Shown here: positions 38,950 to 43,209 of the stretch, piece by piece
Numbering within the stretch: the stretch's first letter is position 1
Layout: each line of letters begins with the position of its first letter
Assembly (NCBI GenBank): GCA_016930185.1
Contig: JAFGHK010000037.1
Span: 1 to 43,209 of the forward strand
Reading direction: 5' to 3'
Source: Dehalococcoidales bacterium
GTDB taxonomy: Bacteria > Chloroflexota > Dehalococcoidia > Dehalococcoidales > RBG-16-60-22
DNA length: 43,209 bases
The notes under the pieces: generated by a model
The model's database searches: none
Told to the model about the DNA's origin: nothing
What the model saw: only the letters and a program-made list of their open reading frames with translations
Program-made: the position numbers and the translations under genes

Positions 38950-39576
38950 TTACACCAATTTCGATTTAATATCTTCTACGATTTTATCAAAAACCTGCTC
39001 TCGTTCCGCAGACGTGTCATAAATCGTAAATCCGTATTTCACTAAATGATCAGTCATAGATCGACTGGATGGAATGGCATCTCGACTAACATACTCTCTA
39101 AGTTCATCATCATCAAAACCATATGTCCAATCGTCTTCCGTATCGTATTTCCTGAAATCGTTGAAAAATTCATCAGCCGTTTTCTTGTTTTGCACCAACC
39201 CTATAAGGAAAAAATTGTCTTTCAATTCTTCTACCCCATACATTTTCAGAATAGGTAATATCTTCTCAAAATTAAAATGCCCTCCTTCCAACACAAACCT
39301 ATTTCCTTTTACAGCGTGCACCCGCAGGTTTAACTCATATGCAACGCCGTGACTGGAAGAAAATGCACCAAGAAAATGACCAAGGAACGGCGCTAAATTG
39401 TCTGTGGTCTTCCTTCTTCTCCAAGCAAGCTTAATATTCAATTGCGGATATGCCCCTTGAAACGTTGCGATAAGTTTATCGACACTGATGACAAAGTAAT
39501 TTAGCTCTTCGTTTATTTTTCTCGCTAATGTTGTTTTACCGGCTCTTCCCGGACCTGCAATGATTATGTTTTTCAT
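38950..39576 (-). CDS. P-loop ATPase/kinase of unknown substrate
   Basis: 208 aa, adenylate-kinase-like. Walker A GPGRAGKTT (8-16), then a kinase-like ISVDKLIATFQ with an Asp. A basic patch WRRRKTTDN and a late YDTSAEREQVFDKIVEDI helix follow. I recognise no specific family. AT-rich, unlike the CoA-transferase before it. AAGGTAG precedes the ATG. It is inserted between the truncated and full copies of a small secreted-protein gene, together with a GNAT gene. Confidence 0.78.
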   Translation of the reverse strand: MKNIIIAGPGRAGKTTLARKINEELNYFVISVDKLIATFQGAYPQLNIKLAWRRRKTTDNLAPFLGHFLGAFSSSHGVAYELNLRVHAVKGNRFVLEGGHFNFEKILPILKMYGVEELKDNFFLIGLVQNKKTADEFFNDFRKYDTEDDWTYGFDDDELREYVSRDAIPSSRSMTDHLVKYGFTIYDTSAEREQVFDKIVEDIKSKLV

Positions 39577-39679
39577 GCTATATTCTACCTTGCATTATAT
39601 AAATTATATGTGCATAACCATCTAAAAAACAACCCGATACCTGTTCAATGGTAACTACATTCGGATTAGTCAGAGCGTC

Positions 39680-40096
39680 TTATGTATGAGAAGCCTTTTT
39701 TTGTTGAGGAAAAATCATAGAATGGATACTTGGAGATTCAACAAAACCACATTTTTTGTAGAAATCAACGGTATCTTTCTCAGTGAGTAATACGATACGT
39801 TCATAACTCTCATACTCAGATATGATCATCCTGACCAGTGCTTTCCCTACTCCCTGTTTTTGATAATCAGGATTGACCAGCAGATAAGGGATGTAGGCCG
39901 TTAACGATCCATCGTCAATCGAATTGATCAAGCCAACAAGTTTTTCACCGTCCCAGGCCGTTATAACTTTATCCGAATGACTGAACGCTCGCTGGAGTTT
40001 CTCAGGTTTATCTCCCAAAAGCCAGTTTACGGAAAGGAAAAGCTCCCGAATGCTGTTGGATTTTACGTCTTTATCATAAAGATACGTAATAGCCAT
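39680..40096 (-). CDS. GNAT acetyltransferase
   Basis: 138 aa compact GNAT. Acetyl-CoA motif LLVNPDYQKQGVGKALVRMIISEY (about 72-95) is textbook V-x-P-x-x-Q-x-x-G-x-G. FYKKCGF near 111-117 closes the fold. AT-rich like the adjacent kinase, 103 nt upstream of it on the same strand. AGGTG precedes the ATG. Substrate unknown; a small-molecule or aminoglycoside-type acceptor is possible. Confidence 0.88.
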   Translation of the reverse strand: MAITYLYDKDVKSNSIRELFLSVNWLLGDKPEKLQRAFSHSDKVITAWDGEKLVGLINSIDDGSLTAYIPYLLVNPDYQKQGVGKALVRMIISEYESYERIVLLTEKDTVDFYKKCGFVESPSIHSMIFPQQKKASHT

Positions 40097-40243
40097 AATT
40101 CACCTAAAAAACATTCTCGTAAAATGGGGGTATTTCATTATATCACAAACTCAAATGGTATCAGATAACTATAAGCATCACTGGACAATGATGCCGATAT
40201 TGGTTCAGCGGTAATAGAATCGAATTTCAGTTTCAAGCAGGTC

Positions 40244-40266
40244 GTTTGTTACTTTTGGTAACAAAC
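40244..40266. terminator. Hairpin after the secreted-protein gene
   Basis: GTTTGTTAC (40244-40252), loop TTTTG, GTAACAAAC (40258-40266): a perfect 9-bp stem that begins 2 nt after the TGA of the minus-strand gene at 40269. No T-tract follows on that strand, so it may protect or stall rather than fully terminate. Confidence 0.4.
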
Positions 40267-40268
40267 AC

Positions 40269-40691
40269 TCATTTAGTTACCGTCATCACCAGTCTATAGT
40301 CGGTGGGGGCAATCGTCTGCCCTTCCTGCGGATAGGGTTCCAGTCTGAACACGATTTTGTACTGGATAAAGTAGTCCCTGGCATCCGCGCCGCCGCCCGG
40401 CTGGACGACAACCATTTCCGCGGGCGAACCGGAAACCGTAAAATGCAGGCGGCACTGCGCTTCACCCGCCCAAACGCATACGACTCCCTCGGGACAGCGA
40501 CTGTCACTGATAACATCCACGAACTTAACCGACAGGCTCTCACTCTCGATAGAGGCCGTTTTGCCGACGGGCAGGGTAAATTCCTGCCCCAGGTAAGCCT
40601 TAACACTCCCGCCGGCAGCACACGACCAGGACACCAGCGAAAATATTATTGAAATTGAGAGAAAGCTAAAAATAAATACCGTCTTTTTCAT
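40269..40691 (-). CDS. Small secreted protein with two-Cys DSRCP..CVWAG motif
   Basis: 140 aa. N-terminal signal (KKTVFIFSFLSISIIFSLVSWSC) for export. Cys24 follows a non-standard lipobox, so lipoprotein status is doubtful. The mature part has DSRCPEGVVCVWAGEAQC, a motif common in small secreted bacterial proteins of unknown function, and ends in YRLVMTV. The motif cysteines may form disulfides. A truncated copy of the C-terminus lies at 38773-38941. The start is 2 nt downstream of the ACD beta stop, so it may be co-transcribed with that gene. Confidence 0.8.
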   Translation of the reverse strand: MKKTVFIFSFLSISIIFSLVSWSCAAGGSVKAYLGQEFTLPVGKTASIESESLSVKFVDVISDSRCPEGVVCVWAGEAQCRLHFTVSGSPAEMVVVQPGGGADARDYFIQYKIVFRLEPYPQEGQTIAPTDYRLVMTVTK

Positions 40692-40693
40692 AG

Positions 40694-41395
40694 CTAATTT
40701 TCCAGTACTATCCTCGCGTCAACAACCACGGCGGAATCCTTACAAGCGAACACCGGATTAAGGTCGATTTCCCTGATTTCCGGCGTCTTTTCCACCAGGG
40801 CCGATACTTTCAGCAGGACATCGACCAGCGACGGTATGTCGGCAGGCTCCTGCCCGCGGTAGCCGTTGAGTAAAGCGTAGCCTTTGATTTCCTTAATCAT
40901 TTCCCCGGCGTCGCGCGTCTCGATGGGAATAAGTCGGAAGGAAACATCCTTCAAGACCTCCACGAAGATGCCCCCCAGCCCGAACATGATGACCGGTCCG
41001 AACTGGGCGTCTTTGTACATGCCGACGATTATCTCGATGCCCGACCGCGCCATTTTTTGCACGACCACGCCGTCGATTTTAGCTGTGGGATAAGCCTTTC
41101 TTACGCTCGCAGCTAAGATTTCACTATAAGATTTTTTCACTTCTGCTTCGTTTGTAATTCCTAACTTCACCCCACCAGCTTCAGTTTTATGAGTGATATC
41201 CGGCGAGGCTATTTTCAGGACCACCGGATAGCCGATTTCACCGCTAATAGCGACGGCCTCCTGCTGCGTTTTCGCCAGCCGTGTTTCCACGACCTTTATG
41301 CCGGCACTCTTAATGACCTGCTTAGCCTCTATTTCCGTCAGGACTTTCCCGCCCTGCTTATTAACATCTTTGATAGTGTTTAACGTGTTTTTCAT
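40694..41395 (-). CDS. ADP-forming acyl-CoA synthetase beta subunit (ATP-grasp)
   Basis: 233 aa, the size of the separate beta subunit of archaeal ADP-forming acetyl-CoA synthetase (acyl-CoA + ADP + Pi to acid + ATP + CoA), which conserves energy in anaerobes. Seen: ASPDITHKTEAGGVKLG with His69, matching the second phosphohistidine (His71 in Pyrococcus), the ATP-grasp region VVVQKMARSGIEIIVGM, FGLGGIFVEVLKDVSFRL and IDLNPVF. The alpha (CoA-binding) subunit is not in the window. No convincing ribosome site; follows the SDR by 21 nt in the same operon. Confidence 0.9.
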   Translation of the reverse strand: MKNTLNTIKDVNKQGGKVLTEIEAKQVIKSAGIKVVETRLAKTQQEAVAISGEIGYPVVLKIASPDITHKTEAGGVKLGITNEAEVKKSYSEILAASVRKAYPTAKIDGVVVQKMARSGIEIIVGMYKDAQFGPVIMFGLGGIFVEVLKDVSFRLIPIETRDAGEMIKEIKGYALLNGYRGQEPADIPSLVDVLLKVSALVEKTPEIREIDLNPVFACKDSAVVVDARIVLEN

Positions 41396-41416
41396 ATCTC
41401 TCCCGGTATGTTACGC

Positions 41417-42256
41417 TTACGCCCCGCCGTCGATATCGATGGCCTTGCCGGTGATGTAAGCCGACTGGTCGGAGACCAGAAAATATACAAGGTCGGCGAT
41501 TTCCTCCGGTTTACCCAGCCTGCCGAGGGGGATGCTGGGGCCGGGACCTACCTTTTTCGATTCCTCCTCGACGGCTTTTTCCAGGCTTATGCCCTGCTCC
41601 TTGGCACGCTGTATAACCGCCTGATCCCTTAAGTTAGTCTCAAATCCGCCAGGATTGATGATGTTGACGTTGATTTTGTACTGCGCCAGTTCTTTAGCTA
41701 AAGTCCTGCCCAGTCCGAGAAGGCCGTGCTTGGAGGCGCAGTAGCCGCTGCTGCCGGGGTAGCCTTCCGTGGCCGCCTTAGAGCCGATAAGCACGATTTT
41801 CTTCCCCTTCCCATCGGGAATCATGGTCTTTGCCACAGCTTTAGAAATTAAAAACGAGCCGGTAAGGTTGATATCGATAATCGCCCGCCACTCCTCCTCG
41901 GAGAGGTCGGTAACGGGGGTGGTCATGGCGCCGCGAATACCACCGCAGTGCACCAGGATATCGATATGACCGAATTTCTCCAGCGTCTTTGCCACGGCGT
42001 CGTCCACCTCTTTACCGCTGGAAACGTCAGTCACCAGGGCCAGTCCATTCCTGCCCTGCGCCTTGATTTCCTCCACCACGGCGTTAAGGCCTCCCCATCC
42101 CTCGTCGCCGGGCCAGATGCTCTTCGGGGCGGCGTACTTATCGAGCACCGCTACGTCGGCGCCCTCTTTAGCCAGTCGCACGGCGACGGAGCGCCCCATG
42201 CCCCTCTTGCTGGCGGCACCCGTGACCAGAGCGACCCTGCCGCTAAGACTGCTCAT
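41417..42256 (-). CDS. SDR-family oxidoreductase with atypical NAG motif
   Basis: 279 aa. Coenzyme loop VTGAASKRGMGR is one residue longer than TGxxxGxG. The usual NNAG is HCGG (LVHCGGIRGA). Catalytic Ser in LIGSKAATEG and YxxxK in YCASK are present, and the tail ITGKAIDIDGG is typical. An insert at 40-60 (KYAAPKSIWPGDEGWGG) is family-specific. GAGGAG precedes the ATG. Divergent from recA; first gene of an operon with ACD beta and the small secreted protein. Likely a 3-hydroxyacyl-CoA-type dehydrogenase, unproven. Confidence 0.88.
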   Translation of the reverse strand: MSSLSGRVALVTGAASKRGMGRSVAVRLAKEGADVAVLDKYAAPKSIWPGDEGWGGLNAVVEEIKAQGRNGLALVTDVSSGKEVDDAVAKTLEKFGHIDILVHCGGIRGAMTTPVTDLSEEEWRAIIDINLTGSFLISKAVAKTMIPDGKGKKIVLIGSKAATEGYPGSSGYCASKHGLLGLGRTLAKELAQYKINVNIINPGGFETNLRDQAVIQRAKEQGISLEKAVEEESKKVGPGPSIPLGRLGKPEEIADLVYFLVSDQSAYITGKAIDIDGGA

Positions 42257-42302
42257 ATGACAACTCCTCGTTTTCTACCTTATCTTGTTAAGCCTTACTA
42301 GC

Positions 42303-42331
42303 ATTATAACGGCGGGCAGGTCTGATAGCAA
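42303..42331 (-). promoter_or_regulatory. Sigma-70-type promoter of the SDR-ACD beta operon
   Basis: Minus strand -35 TTGCTA (42326-42331), 17-nt spacer, -10 TATAAT (42303-42308). Start expected near 42296, about 40 nt before the SDR ATG. Confidence 0.5.
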
Positions 42332-42396
42332 AATCCACGGCATAAATATTTTTCACACCGTAGCTCAAACGCCCCGTTTTTATACTAAAAATCTAC

Positions 42397-42425
42397 TTGT
42401 TTTGGTAAAACAATTGTGCTATTAT
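42397..42425 (+). promoter_or_regulatory. recA promoter with overlapping palindrome (candidate SOS operator)
   Basis: -35 TTGTTT (42397-42402), 17-nt spacer, -10 TATTAT (42420-42425). A perfect 7-3-7 palindrome, TTGTTTT-GGT-AAAACAA (42397-42413), covers the -35 box. Its place before recA suggests LexA-type control. It is not the Escherichia coli or Bacillus SOS box, so the regulator is unknown. Confidence 0.5.
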
Positions 42426-42441
42426 CGGTGTGAGGTAAAAG

Positions 42442-43209
42442 ATGACAACGGAAAGAGAGAAAGCGTTGGAACTGGCTATCGGCCAGATAGAAAAGCGGTT
42501 CGGCAAAGGCTCCATCATGAAAATGGGAGAGACCGCCGGACTGCCGCCGATTGCAGCCGTTCCAACCGGCTCACTGGCTTTGGACCTCGCCCTCGGCATT
42601 GGAGGGATACCAAGAGGACGTATCACGGAAATATTCGGACCCGAGTCGTCGGGAAAAACTACCTTAGCCCAACATATCATCGCCGAAGCACAAAAAGCAG
42701 GAGGTACGGTTGCCTATATTGATGCGGAACATGCCCTGGACCCGGCTTACGCGGCCAATTGCGGCGTTAGCGTCGACGAGCTTCTGATTTCCCAGCCGGA
42801 TACCGGCGAGCAAGCCCTGGAAATCACGGAAGCGCTGGTAAGAAGCAGCGCCGTCGATGTAATCGTCATCGACAGCGTGGCGGCGCTGGTGCCCCGGGCG
42901 GAAATCGAAGGGGACATGGGAGACCCGCAGATGGGGCTGCAGGCCCGCCTGATGTCGCAGGCCTTGAGGAAACTGGCGGCGGCTATCGGCAGGGCCGGTA
43001 CCGCGGTGGTGTTCATCAACCAGCTCCGCGAAAAGGTCGGCATCGTCTTCGGCAATCCGGAAGTAACCACGGGAGGCAGAGCGCTGAAGTTCTACAGCTC
43101 CGTCAGGATAGAACTAAGGCGTGCCGAGACCTTAAAACAGGGCAACGAAGCCATAGGCAGTCGTGTTAGAGCCAAGGTAGTCAAGAATAAAGTAGCCCCG
43201 CCGTTCCGC
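42442..43209 (+). CDS. recA: RecA recombinase, C-terminus outside window
   Basis: DNA strand-exchange ATPase and SOS coprotease. 256 codons visible, running off the right edge; about 85-100 residues should remain. Seen: [20 protein letters not shown] start, Walker [10 protein letters not shown] (66-74), [10 protein letters not shown], Walker [28 protein letters not shown] (loop L1), [17 protein letters not shown] (L2), then [15 protein letters not shown] 42442 has GAGGT 5 nt upstream. One of the few taxonomically useful genes here. Confidence 0.95.
   Translation, partial: MTTEREKALELAIGQIEKRFGKGSIMKMGETAGLPPIAAVPTGSLALDLALGIGGIPRGRITEIFGPESSGKTTLAQHIIAEAQKAGGTVAYIDAEHALDPAYAANCGVSVDELLISQPDTGEQALEITEALVRSSAVDVIVIDSVAALVPRAEIEGDMGDPQMGLQARLMSQALRKLAAAIGRAGTAVVFINQLREKVGIVFGNPEVTTGGRALKFYSSVRIELRRAETLKQGNEAIGSRVRAKVVKNKVAPPFR

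Noticed and set aside
42285-42722. Plus-strand frame of 145 codons overlapping recA
   Set aside because: Out of frame with recA, which has an unbroken family match from ATG 42442.
1-43209. tRNA, rRNA, riboswitch, CRISPR, integrase or transposase
   Set aside because: Looked for by eye in all intergenic gaps; none had the needed pattern. In particular, no cobalamin or SAM riboswitch was recognised before the mutase or methionine genes. A covariance-model scan would be decisive.

Overview
The window looks like a chromosomal segment of a strictly anaerobic, acyl-CoA-metabolising bacterium. A Chloroflexota/Dehalococcoidia-type organism from sediment is the best guess. This rests on gene content (tungsten aldehyde:ferredoxin oxidoreductase, adenosylcobalamin glutamate-mutase set, several class III CoA-transferases, ADP-forming acyl-CoA synthetase subunit, MetE-like core protein beside mtnA/mtnP, DUF169 and DUF6485 proteins) and on the style of intergenic hairpin repeats. 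No rRNA or other phylogenetic anchor except a partial recA is present, so the taxonomy is inference. Coding DNA is mostly GC-rich, with two visibly AT-rich islands (about 12.0-13.0 kb and 38.9-40.3 kb). No tRNA, rRNA, CRISPR array, transposase or integrase was recognised.

Layout. 1-2.8 kb: a minus-strand beta-oxidation operon (crotonase, 3-hydroxyacyl-CoA dehydrogenase, thiolase cut by the window edge), divergent from tldD-tldE across a region with back-to-back promoters. 5.9-11 kb: PAC2 protein, GNAT, mtnA, PIG-L deacetylase, SnoaL-like protein and a minus-strand double-[4Fe-4S] protein. 11.1-13.0 kb: a DUF169 gene between direct repeats, then an AT-rich pair (membrane HNH nuclease and small membrane protein). 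13.0-17.7 kb: mtnP, MetE-like Zn methyltransferase, SDR and SLC13/TrkA-C transporter. 17.8-22.3 kb: DUF6485, a 31-residue basic protein, a COG2187-type kinase half, lipoprotein, GNAT, separate P-loop kinase, PHP phosphoesterase and a dUTPase. 22.4-27.0 kb: lipoprotein and a minus-strand acyl-CoA operon (two crotonases, sirtuin, then acyl-CoA synthetase).

27.1-38.8 kb is the most distinctive part. It holds an AOR and an SDR (convergent), then a long plus-strand run: SDR, glutamate mutase epsilon (divergent), sigma and reactivase GlmL, two adjacent CaiB/BaiF CoA-transferases (the first lacking the catalytic Asp), an unusual crotonase and a third CoA-transferase. No methylaspartate ammonia-lyase or other classical glutamate-fermentation gene is visible. 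The run reads as a possible uncharacterised B12-dependent carbon-skeleton rearrangement coupled to CoA activation, hydration and redox steps. 38.8-40.7 kb: an AT-rich P-loop kinase/GNAT pair inserted between a truncated and a full copy of a small secreted-protein gene. 40.7-43.2 kb: ACD beta subunit, SDR and divergent recA (cut by the window end).

Together the genes describe activation (CoA-transferases, acyl-CoA synthetase), beta-oxidation-like steps (crotonases, SDRs, HAD, thiolase), low-potential redox (AOR), energy conservation (ACD beta) and possible acyl-lysine control (sirtuin coupled to a crotonase). Methionine salvage/synthesis and nucleotide housekeeping genes lie between them.
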